A stretch of 19,288 bases of DNA from Pseudomonadota bacterium. GTDB taxonomy: Bacteria > Desulfobacterota > JADFVX01. Shown here in pieces: positions 1-6,250 of this stretch; position 1 is the first letter of the stretch; every line of letters begins with the position of its first letter. A program made the position numbers and the translations under genes. The stretch is taken from contig JADFVM010000012.1 in the NCBI GenBank assembly GCA_015222555.1, positions 1 to 19,288 of the forward strand, in the 5' to 3' direction. Below the pieces are notes generated by a model. It saw only the letters and a program-made list of their open reading frames with translations, did no database searches and was not told the DNA's origin.

Positions 1-35
1 AATAATATTCTGCCAGAAACTCGCAGAATATTATT
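1..35. terminator. Strong AT-rich hairpin, possible terminator of an upstream gene
   Basis: A perfect 13-bp inverted repeat is visible: AATAATATTCTGC at 1-13 and its reverse complement at 23-35, with a 9-nt loop. The outer arms are A/T-rich on both sides, so it could end transcription from either direction. The gene it might serve lies outside the window. There is no long T run after the stem, so the terminator role is an inference. Confidence 0.5.
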
Positions 36-230
36 TCTAAGTTACTAAAATCTATCATGGCTGACAATCAGAGGAGACATAGTCTGTGTTGGCCAAAAGA
101 AGAAAAAATCTAATGACAAGTTATCATTGCTTTGAAAGCATTGTCAATATTTACACCCTAATTCATCGGCAACAGAGTTGAAATTTCATGATTTATTTGA
201 TTAGTTTGATACGATACTGCAAGGGTATAA

Positions 231-360
231 ATGATTGTATAGTGCGAAGAGTGTCAGACTAAATCCGGGATTGATGCTCAAAAGTTAAAGAAGAGGGTGT
301 TAGACCGATGCTATAAATGCACATGTTTTTACGGTAAAGAAAGAGCCTGAATCAATAACT
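231..360 (+). pseudogene. Decayed MJ0042-type zinc-ribbon gene
   Basis: No open frame survives, but a zinc-ribbon protein can be read across frames. From ATG 231 one reads M-I-V-stop-CEECQTKSGIDAQ (the TAG at 240-242 replaces a residue). A one-base shift near 280 gives KVKEEGVR (281-304). A further shift gives CYKC (309-320), and another gives HVFTVKKEP (322-348). Two CxxC pairs, the KV-(x)n-GV linker and the HxFTVKK tail match the N-terminal MJ0042 zinc ribbon, which in deltaproteobacteria often heads longer membrane or regulatory proteins. One nonsense codon and three frame changes show it is dead. An AAGGG lies at 221-225, just upstream of the ATG. The rest of the parent gene is not recognisable. 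It abuts the HD-GYP relic in convergent orientation. Confidence 0.7.
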
Positions 361-381
361 TCCGCACAAGAGCCTCTGCCT

Positions 382-576
382 GTAGATATGGCTGACGGCA
401 ATAATTTCCACCCTGGGATGAATACGCCGGATCCTCCTGGGATAGCCTGTTCCATCCAGATTCTCATTGTGGTCCCGGATAACGAAACGATTGAGACAAT
501 ATGTTGCTGTCTTTCAGATAGTAGCTCAACAAAACGTATCCGGCCAGAGTATGGTGCCTGACATTTCTGAATTTAT
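382..576 (-). pseudogene. Fragment of a second HD-GYP gene (relic)
   Basis: This stretch is a diverged copy of 1409-1599, inside the intact HD-GYP gene on the same strand. By hand there are about 13 mismatches over the first 98 bases, then an indel of about 4 bases near 484-500 that breaks the frame. The minus-strand translation reads DHNENLDGTGYP followed by RIHPRVEIIAVSHIY, against DHHEKLDGTGYP and RIHPMVEIIAVSDIY in the intact protein. The fragment covers only residues about 161-225. The second H of the HHExxDGxGYP signature and an Asp of the DIYDAL block are lost. No start, HD motif or C-terminus remains, so it cannot make an enzyme. Confidence 0.85.
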
Positions 577-652
577 AACAGGGCTTAATCTGGAGCAAAG
601 TATAGTGGTTCCTTGCTGCTATTGAATTTTATTTTTAAAGTTGGAATAGGTG

Positions 653-661
653 TGGTATAAA
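653..661 (+). promoter_or_regulatory. Possible extended -10 promoter of the small lipoprotein gene
   Basis: TGGTATAAA at 653-661 fits an extended -10 element (TG-n-TATAAA). The -35 region is poor. It lies 30 nt upstream of the start at 692. The 11 bases TGTGGTATAAA (651-661) recur exactly in the aconitase promoter (2260-2270). Confidence 0.4.
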
Positions 662-691
662 AGGATTGAAAGTTAAAAAAGGAGGTTGGAA

Positions 692-829
692 ATGAAAAAA
701 ATATTGCTAATTGCTATTGTCTGCTTTTTGTCATTCACTGCATGTGCCACTCAAAAAGCAGCTGACGTTGATTATGAAGGACAGAGAGACAGGGCCTCTG
801 AAGGTTTTAGGGATCTGGAAAAGCAATAA
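692..829 (+). CDS. Small predicted lipoprotein (45 aa), unknown function
   Basis: A 45-codon frame starts at ATG 692, 6 nt after an excellent ribosome-binding site (GGAGG at 681-685 within AAAGGAGG), and ends at TAA 827-829. The protein begins MKKILLIAIVCFLSFTAC: a positive N-terminus, a hydrophobic stretch and a Cys at residue 18 preceded by F-T-A. This resembles a lipoprotein signal (lipobox), though Phe at -3 is not ideal. The mature part would be only about 28 residues, charged and rich in D, E, R and K, ending DLEKQ. I recognise no family. The strong ribosome-binding site, signal-like N-terminus and upstream -10 element argue that it is real. It stands alone between pseudogene debris and a repeat, so it could also be the truncated head of a longer lost lipoprotein. 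Confidence 0.6.
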   Translation: MKKILLIAIVCFLSFTACATQKAADVDYEGQRDRASEGFRDLEKQ

Positions 830-897
830 TCGCGCAACACCTCACTTTGAAATCGGCGACTTAAGTCATAACGTCCCAAACTTTTCCCGGAATAAAT

Positions 898-1046
898 CAT
901 CCCCACCGCAAGCAGCGGGGTATTTGCTTGTCATTCCGGGCATGACCCGGAATCCAGGTTTACAATAGGGCAGGATTCCCACGAAGTTTATGCTGCTTGC
1001 AGTGCGAGAATGACAGGACGCAGCAAGCTGCGGGGAATTTAACCCC
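898..1046. repeat. Nested palindromic intergenic repeat (REP/MITE-like)
   Basis: This gene-free stretch is built of inverted repeats. TGTCATTC at 929-936 is mirrored by GAATGACA at 1008-1015. Inside these, ATTCCGGG (933-940) pairs with CCCGGAAT (946-953) in an 8-bp hairpin, and GGAATCC (949-955) is mirrored by GGATTCC (973-979). To the right, CGCAGC-AA-GCTGCG (1019-1032) is a perfect hairpin, followed by GGGG (1032-1035) and CCCC (1043-1046). To the left, 901-920 carries a related GC-rich hairpin. Such TCATTCC-type elements are usually dispersed in many copies per genome, but copy number cannot be seen here. No coding capacity is evident. The rest of 830-1168 holds nothing else I can support except the hairpin at 1149-1169. 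Confidence 0.6.
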
Positions 1047-1148
1047 AAGCGATTAAATTATATCCTTCCTGTCTTTTCTCTGAATGTATGCGTGCTGCTG
1101 CTTCGATAATGCTGGATGATCGAGAATGTAGAATTGAATTTTTTACGT

Positions 1149-1169
1149 AATGCCGCTTTGGCGGGCATT
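1149..1169 (-). terminator. Hairpin at the 3' end of the HD-GYP gene
   Basis: AATGCC (1149-1154) pairs with GGCATT (1164-1169), extended by GC/GC around a TTTG loop with one bulged base. It touches the HD-GYP stop codon (1169-1171). On the minus strand it is followed by ACGTAAAAAATT, not a T run, so an intrinsic terminator is doubtful. It may instead stabilise the mRNA 3' end. Confidence 0.3.
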
Positions 1170-2083
1170 CAATCTTTCTTGTCTTCTTTGCGGATGCCGT
1201 AGTTGTTGTTTTCCGGCGCCTTACCCCGTTTCGCAAGGGAGAGGTGAAACTTTCTGTGATCCGGTCTGTTTCCCCGGTTCCTGGCAATGAGCGCTCGCAC
1301 AACATTCGAGGAAGCCTTGCCTGCTTCTGCCATTTCAGTCAGCTCCTCCAGGGCACTCCGATTGTCGTAGGAGACCGGCCGGTAGGGGCGATCAGCGATG
1401 AGCGCATCGTAGATATCACTGACGGCAATAATTTCAACCATGGGATGGATGCGCTGAATCCCTCTGGGATAGCCTGTTCCATCCAGCTTCTCATGGTGGT
1501 CCCGGGCAACGACTGAGGCAATGTTTTTGCTGTCTTTCAGATAGTAGCTGAGTAGAACGTACCCGGCCAGAGTATGGTGCCTGACACATCTGAATTCACC
1601 CCTTGTCAGGGGGGTAGATTTTTTCATGATCTCCAGCGGGATACAGATCTTGCCAAAGTCGTGGGCCGGGCCGGCAATGGAGTCGTGCAGCCGTTTTTCA
1701 TAACCTGGCAATATCAATCTTGATAGCATGGTAGTCAGAGCAAATACAACAAGGATGTGTCGATAGGTATAGAAGTCATTTTCTTTAAAATAGTCCATAA
1801 ACTGAAGGATCGGTTCAATAACCTTGATATCGTCAATAAATGTAAAAAGGTCTTCTGCCTCACCTTTATCGCTAAAGATAGTATTATAGGGGGGAGTGGA
1901 CAGGAATTCGCGAAGATCTTTCTTCAGTGAAACATGGTCGAAGATGGGATAGGTCTTCACAGACCTGTTATTGGAGGCGATCAGATCCTTGATTACCTCA
2001 CCAGTCACAACCGTACCGGCAGGAAGCAGTTCCTTCCCGTCGGGAGTGATGACAGGTATGCCAATTTTGAATTTTCTCATCAT
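1169..2083 (-). CDS. HD-GYP domain protein, predicted c-di-GMP phosphodiesterase
   Basis: A predicted cytoplasmic enzyme of 304 aa that hydrolyses cyclic di-GMP. Residues 1-100 are a variable N-terminal part with no clear receiver or PAS domain. The HD-GYP domain spans about 105-270: H109 in YTYRHI, the HD pair at 141-142 (AHDFGK), RHHTLAGYVLL at 168-178, the signature HHEKLDGTGYP at 196-206, and DIYDALIADRPYRP at 223-236. All expected metal-binding and GYP residues are present, so it should be active. The C-terminal 35 residues are basic and low in conservation. Two ATGs lie in tandem. AAGG (2085-2088) is better spaced for the second (start 2080), so the protein may begin MRKF. It is transcribed away from acn. 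A broken partial copy sits about 1 kb downstream (382-576). The GAF-GGDEF protein at 12948-14015 would make the opposing reaction. Confidence 0.88.
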   Translation of the reverse strand: MMRKFKIGIPVITPDGKELLPAGTVVTGEVIKDLIASNNRSVKTYPIFDHVSLKKDLREFLSTPPYNTIFSDKGEAEDLFTFIDDIKVIEPILQFMDYFKENDFYTYRHILVVFALTTMLSRLILPGYEKRLHDSIAGPAHDFGKICIPLEIMKKSTPLTRGEFRCVRHHTLAGYVLLSYYLKDSKNIASVVARDHHEKLDGTGYPRGIQRIHPMVEIIAVSDIYDALIADRPYRPVSYDNRSALEELTEMAEAGKASSNVVRALIARNRGNRPDHRKFHLSLAKRGKAPENNNYGIRKEDKKD

Positions 2084-2241
2084 GCCTTAATGATTGAATT
2101 GTTTTAGATTAATCATGATGGATAACAATTACAATAATAATGGAAAAGCTTTGAGGATGCTACCTGAAAATTCTCTTATTGGTATACTTGCTGCTACCAC
2201 TGCTGTCTTACATCGCTAATAAATTAAAGTAGCAAAAAAAT

Positions 2242-2270
2242 TTGAGACCAAACTATGTCTGTGGTATAAA
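2242..2270 (+). promoter_or_regulatory. Promoter of the aconitase gene
   Basis: A sigma-70-type promoter with TTGAGA at 2242-2247, a 17-bp spacer and TATAAA at 2265-2270, plus an extended -10 TG at 2262-2263. Transcription should start near 2277, giving a 5' leader of about 65 nt. GGAGG at 2333-2337 is the ribosome-binding site, 5 nt before the ATG at 2343. Confidence 0.7.
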
Positions 2271-2342
2271 TTGAAACAGATCCTTAACAAATTCATCTTA
2301 TTGTTTATTCCATAATTATGAATACTCATTCAGGAGGCACTT

Positions 2343-4604
2343 ATGTTGTTAGAAACTGAACCGATTGAAAAACTATTTCAGTCAATGAAGGAAAAGCTCG
2401 ACAATGCACGAAATAATCTCGGGCGCAGTTTAACTGTAGTTGAAAAGATACTCTATTCTCACATGGAGCCCGTTGATTACAAATCCCTCAAGCGGGGTTC
2501 TTCCAACATTTTTCTCAGCCCTGATCGCGTTGCCATGCAGGATGCGACGGCACAGATGGCGATCCTGCAGTTCATGTCAGCCCGTATTCCCGAGGTTGCT
2601 GTTCCATCCACCGTCCATTGTGACCACCTTATTCAGGCCTATTTGGGCGCAGATACGGACCTGGAGCAGGCAAAGAAGACGAACAAGGAAGTTTATGACT
2701 TCCTGAGGTCTGCGGCAATGAAATACGGCATGGGCTTTTGGGGGCCCGGCTCCGGAATCATCCATCAGGTGGTGCTTGAAAATTATGCCGTGCCTGGAAC
2801 AATGATGGTGGGTACCGATTCTCATACCCCCAATGCCGGCGGTCTGGGAATGATCGCCATCGGTGTGGGTGGCGCTGATGCGGTAGACGTCATGACAGGT
2901 CAGAATTTTGTGACCAATATGCCGAAGCTCATCGGCATCAAACTGACGGGAAAACTCTCGGGCTGGACGGCCGCGAAGGATATTATCCTGAAGGTTGCCA
3001 CCATGCTCACCGTCAAGGGGGGTACCGGTGCTATTGTTGAATATTTTGGCGAAGGTGCAAGGTCTCTCAGCGCCACAAGTAAAGGAACAATTACTAACAT
3101 GGGTGCCGAAATCGGTGCTACGACCTCAACCTTTGGCTACGATGCCTCTATGGACGAATATCTTAGAGTAACGGATCGCGCCCCGGTGGCCGACCTTTGC
3201 AAAAAATATGCAGAACATCTCAGCTCCGATCCGGACGTGGAAGCAAACCCCGAAAAATATTATGACGAGCTCTATGAAATTGATCTTTTGACACTGGAGC
3301 CGCATGTTGTTGGCCCTCATACGCCTGATCTGGGCCGGACCATCTCGGAGTTGGGCCCGGAGGCAAAGGAAAAGGACTATCCAGATAACCTGACAGCCGC
3401 CCTGATCGGTTCATGTACAAACTCCAGTTATGAAGACATGACACGTTCTGCAAGTCTCGTCCGCCAGGCAAAAAAGGCAGGCTTAAAAACAAAGTCTACA
3501 TTAATGGTCACTCCCGGTTCGGAACGGATTTATGAAACCATCAAGCGGGACGGTATTTTACAGGACTTTGAGGCTGTAGGCGCCACCGTTCTGGCCAATG
3601 CCTGTGGTCCCTGTATAGGCCAATGGAGGAGGGATGACATCAAGACTGGTGATGCAAATTCGATCATCAATTCCTATAATAGAAATTTTGCCAAACGAAA
3701 TGACGGCAATCCGGCAACATTCTCATTCATAGGTAGCCCCGAATTAGTGGTAGCAATGGCCTTCAGTGGCTCTTTGTCATTTAATCCCCTTACGGACAGC
3801 CTGAAAGACAAAGATGGCAATGATTTTAGGTTTGAAGCGCCTTCCGGTGAGATCTATCCGAGGGAAGGTTTTACATCCAAAAAAAGTGGTTATGAAGCGC
3901 CCACAAAGTCGGGTGAGGTTGTCATCGATCCTTCCAGTGAACGGCTGGCCTTCCTTGATCCCTTTCCCGAGCAGGAACCTGTTAACGACTATAAGGGATT
4001 GAAGGTGCTGCTCAAGGCGAAGGGCAAGTGCACCACCGACCACATCTCTCAGGCGGGCCCCTGGCTGAAATTCAGGGGGCATCTCGACAATATAAGCAAC
4101 AACCTCTTTCTCGGTGCCAACCATGCCTTTGCACAGACGGTAGGTGCGGGGAACAATCTGCTCACCGGCGAAAAGGAAGTAGAACTTAACAAGATCGCCC
4201 GTAATTACAAAAAACAGGGTGTTGGCTGGGTCGCCATTGGCGATGAGAATATCGGTGAAGGCTCCAGCCGTGAACATGCCGCCATGGAGCCCAGACATAT
4301 GGGTGGCCGCGCTTTTATGGCAAAATCCTATGCGCGTATCTTTGAGGCAAATCTGAAAAAACAGGGGATATTGCCTCTCACCTTCATCAACAAAGATGAC
4401 TATGACAAGGTCCAGGAAAAAGATGAGGTGACAATAGAAGGACTCGACAGGCTTCAACCCGGCGCTAAGGTATCCGTAATCCTCTCCCACGATGATGGAT
4501 CGTCAGAGACCCTGGAGCTCATCCACACCCTTAACGAGACTGAAATCAAGTGGTTCTATGCCGGTTCTGCACTTAATTATGTAGGACAGCAAAAAGATAC
4601 ATAA
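2343..4604 (+). CDS. acn: Aconitate hydratase, mitochondrial-type
   Basis: A cytoplasmic [4Fe-4S] enzyme of 753 aa that interconverts citrate and isocitrate through cis-aconitate in the TCA cycle. The first three domains carry GTDSHTPNAGGLGMIAIG (about residue 157), GSCTNSS with cluster ligand Cys358, and NACGPCIGQW with ligands Cys421 and Cys424. The C-terminal swivel domain carries GEGSSREHAAMEPRHMGG, including the substrate-binding SRE motif, followed by FEANLKKQGILPLTF. The ligand positions 358/421/424 match the mature mitochondrial enzyme numbering. The length also matches ACO2 without its transit peptide rather than the roughly 890-aa bacterial AcnA or the AcnB type. The start is set by GGAGG at 2333-2337. 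It stands alone, with its own promoter and a hairpin after the stop. A long minus-strand frame inside it (3777-4490) is a shadow. Confidence 0.95.
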   Translation: MLLETEPIEKLFQSMKEKLDNARNNLGRSLTVVEKILYSHMEPVDYKSLKRGSSNIFLSPDRVAMQDATAQMAILQFMSARIPEVAVPSTVHCDHLIQAYLGADTDLEQAKKTNKEVYDFLRSAAMKYGMGFWGPGSGIIHQVVLENYAVPGTMMVGTDSHTPNAGGLGMIAIGVGGADAVDVMTGQNFVTNMPKLIGIKLTGKLSGWTAAKDIILKVATMLTVKGGTGAIVEYFGEGARSLSATSKGTITNMGAEIGATTSTFGYDASMDEYLRVTDRAPVADLCKKYAEHLSSDPDVEANPEKYYDELYEIDLLTLEPHVVGPHTPDLGRTISELGPEAKEKDYPDNLTAALIGSCTNSSYEDMTRSASLVRQAKKAGLKTKSTLMVTPGSERIYETIKRDGILQDFEAVGATVLANACGPCIGQWRRDDIKTGDANSIINSYNRNFAKRNDGNPATFSFIGSPELVVAMAFSGSLSFNPLTDSLKDKDGNDFRFEAPSGEIYPREGFTSKKSGYEAPTKSGEVVIDPSSERLAFLDPFPEQEPVNDYKGLKVLLKAKGKCTTDHISQAGPWLKFRGHLDNISNNLFLGANHAFAQTVGAGNNLLTGEKEVELNKIARNYKKQGVGWVAIGDENIGEGSSREHAAMEPRHMGGRAFMAKSYARIFEANLKKQGILPLTFINKDDYDKVQEKDEVTIEGLDRLQPGAKVSVILSHDDGSSETLELIHTLNETEIKWFYAGSALNYVGQQKDT

Positions 4605-4631
4605 TTTTATCAACACGTTAATAAATAGCGT

Positions 4632-4652
4632 GGGGGGATACTTTATCCCCCC
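4632..4652 (+). terminator. Hairpin terminator after aconitase
   Basis: GGGGGGATA (4632-4640) pairs perfectly with TATCCCCCC (4644-4652) around a 3-nt loop, 27 nt after the acn stop. It is followed by TGTTCTTT, a partial U tract, consistent with an intrinsic terminator. Confidence 0.7.
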
Positions 4653-4731
4653 TGTTCTTTCCCATCCGCAGATGACCTATATCACCTTCCCATCACTTTG
4701 TATGGGGGCCAAAGAAAAACACTCAGTCCAT

Positions 4732-4760
4732 TTGCATCTAGGATTTTTTTGGATTATGCT
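4732..4760 (+). promoter_or_regulatory. Weak candidate promoter of the response-regulator gene
   Basis: TTGCAT at 4732-4737 and TATGCT at 4755-4760 are separated by 17 bp, about 33 nt before the ATG at 4794. Both boxes are imperfect, so this is only the best candidate in an AT-rich leader. Confidence 0.3.
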
Positions 4761-4793
4761 TTTTTTATTCACATAATTATAAGAAGGATTCTA

Positions 4794-5171
4794 ATGCATA
4801 AACGGATATTAATTGTTGATGATGAGCCAGCCTTACTCGATATGATGCGGGAAATGCTGAAAAGGTATGACCATGAACTGGAAATTGACATCACCGAAAA
4901 TGGAAATACAGCCTTATCTCATCTAAAAAACTCAGGAGCAGATCTTTTGATCAGTGACATATTCATGCCAGAGAAAGAAGGCATTGAACTCATCAGGGAA
5001 GTAAAACAAAAATATCCCGCCATGAAAATAATTGCAATGTCCGCGGGATTAAACAGACAGGGAATTAACTATCTTGAAGTGGCGAAGCTTCTTGGTTCAA
5101 CTACTACCCTACCCAAGCCATTCTCAAGGGAAGAGCTTTTATCGGCAGTGCAAGGCCTTCTAAATAACTGA
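4794..5171 (+). CDS. Single-domain response regulator (CheY-like receiver)
   Basis: A 125-aa stand-alone receiver domain with no output domain. It starts MHKRILIVDDEP, with the acidic pocket at D9-D10. The phospho-acceptor is D55 in LLISDIFMP, the switch Ser is S83 in IAMSAG, and the conserved Lys is K108 in LPKPF. All key receiver residues are present, so phosphorylation is expected. The frame is open upstream to 4698, but AAGGA (4784-4788, 5 nt spacing) and the start of the fold at MHKRIL favour ATG 4794. No histidine kinase is adjacent: acn lies upstream behind a terminator, and the downstream gene is convergent. The partner and target cannot be told from this window. It may act through protein contact, as in chemotaxis or a phosphorelay. 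Confidence 0.9.
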   Translation: MHKRILIVDDEPALLDMMREMLKRYDHELEIDITENGNTALSHLKNSGADLLISDIFMPEKEGIELIREVKQKYPAMKIIAMSAGLNRQGINYLEVAKLLGSTTTLPKPFSREELLSAVQGLLNN

Positions 5172-5186
5172 GAATTGGCAAATTCT
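5171..5186. terminator. Small hairpin between convergent genes
   Basis: AGAATT (5171-5176) and AATTCT (5181-5186) form a 6-bp AT-rich stem right at the response-regulator stop codon, followed by AAAAAAT. It lies between two convergent genes. The stem is weak and there is no T run on the plus strand, so a terminator role is uncertain. Confidence 0.25.
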
Positions 5187-5230
5187 AAAAAATAGATAGC
5201 CCTCCAATCATTAGTTAACTCTTATTTTCA

Positions 5231-6250
5231 TTATTTTGTCTCAAGCGCACTGTGATCCACTCTCTTCCTGAAATCTTTGGATAAGGCAAAAAATTCGCCT
5301 GTTTTTTCACTATCAACGAGCTTAAATTTTGGTGATTTCAAGGTGACGCTATAACGTGGAAAATAATTGAAATTTTTCTGCTCCAAATGGCTGATGACAA
5401 CAAAGAGACACACAACACCAACAGCAACCCCGAGAGAGGCTTTAGCAAGTTGAGAGGGTGAGGCCAGGGAAACATAACGCAGCTGATGATAAATTAGCAG
5501 AGCCGTTAGGACAGGATATCCTACTATTCCAAATGAGGGCAAGAAGCCATCTATTCCAAAGGCGAAACAGATGTAGGAAGAGGACAGCTCAAAAAGTGAA
5601 AAGGCGATTAGTCCCAGGGAGGCAATGCCGCAATGAATAAAGAAATTCCACCGGTGAATGATAAGGCGGCTCACAAAAGCCCAGACGGATGACCAGATAA
5701 TGACAATGGCAACAACGCCTATCATCCCGAAAGCAAATTTGAGACCATCAAACTTTACCGTGGTATCGAGGTGGAAATTAAGGCCAGCATAAGCCAGCAT
5801 GACAATATAGATGGAAATGAGTGACAGAGGATGTTCAAACAGCCTGACGGGACTGAGGGCAGAGGGTTCAAGCTGTGTCTTGGCCACCGGCAGATCGGCG
5901 CCGCAAAACCTGATTACAGTACGACCTACTCTCAACTTATCGCCCGATGCGAGTTGAACACGCTCTGCCTTCTGCTTCTTCCCCTCGGGGAAAATGCCAT
6001 TGACGCTACCTAGATCCTCGGCTACGAGGCTGCCATTTAACCACTGAAAAGAGGCGTGGTGCGGACAAATATAAGGATCATCGAGAATGATGTCGTTGTC
6101 ATAGGCGCGCCCCAGACGTAGGCCAAGCTGTCTCACGGGGACTCTGTATTTTATCTTGCCAGTGCGGGAAAAGATCTCTATATAACCCAGGGGGAGCTCA
6201 ACTTCCCGCCTGTTATAGATCTTTCCTTCTTCATTTTCTATTTCTTCCAT
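5231..6250 (-). CDS. FHA-domain multi-pass membrane protein
   Basis: A 339-aa protein with an N-terminal cytoplasmic FHA domain (about residues 25-118), then about five hydrophobic segments (roughly 141-158, 172-194, 203-222, 239-256 and 270-288) and a polar C-terminal tail of about 50 residues. The FHA hallmarks LGRAYDNDIILDD (G47-R48), H65 and LGSVNG (80-85) are present. At the usual S-R-x-H site it reads C-P-H-H (62-65), so the Ser that normally contacts the phosphothreonine is a Cys. FHA domains bind phosphothreonine peptides. Whether this one does is uncertain. Its ATG lies inside the 3' end of the protease gene (13-nt overlap), so translation is probably coupled. It is the last gene of a three-gene unit with a secreted protease and a peptidoglycan-binding-like protein, which suggests it relays a cytoplasmic signal to the envelope. 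Function is not established. Confidence 0.85.
   Translation of the reverse strand: MEEIENEEGKIYNRREVELPLGYIEIFSRTGKIKYRVPVRQLGLRLGRAYDNDIILDDPYICPHHASFQWLNGSLVAEDLGSVNGIFPEGKKQKAERVQLASGDKLRVGRTVIRFCGADLPVAKTQLEPSALSPVRLFEHPLSLISIYIVMLAYAGLNFHLDTTVKFDGLKFAFGMIGVVAIVIIWSSVWAFVSRLIIHRWNFFIHCGIASLGLIAFSLFELSSSYICFAFGIDGFLPSFGIVGYPVLTALLIYHQLRYVSLASPSQLAKASLGVAVGVVCLFVVISHLEQKNFNYFPRYSVTLKSPKFKLVDSEKTGEFFALSKDFRKRVDHSALETK

Noticed and set aside
711..968. 85-codon plus-strand frame overlapping the small lipoprotein gene
   Set aside because: It is in another frame with no ribosome-binding site and runs into the palindromic repeat. The 692-829 frame has the GGAGG and signal-like start.
866..1305. 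Minus-strand frames of 60 and 88 codons downstream of and within the HD-GYP 3' end
   Set aside because: They translate repeat sequence or a shifted frame of the HD-GYP gene. No start signals or motifs.
3777..4490. Long open frame (237 codons) on the minus strand inside acn
   Set aside because: It lies fully antisense to a well-conserved aconitase swivel domain, has no family motif, and its openness follows from the codon use of acn.
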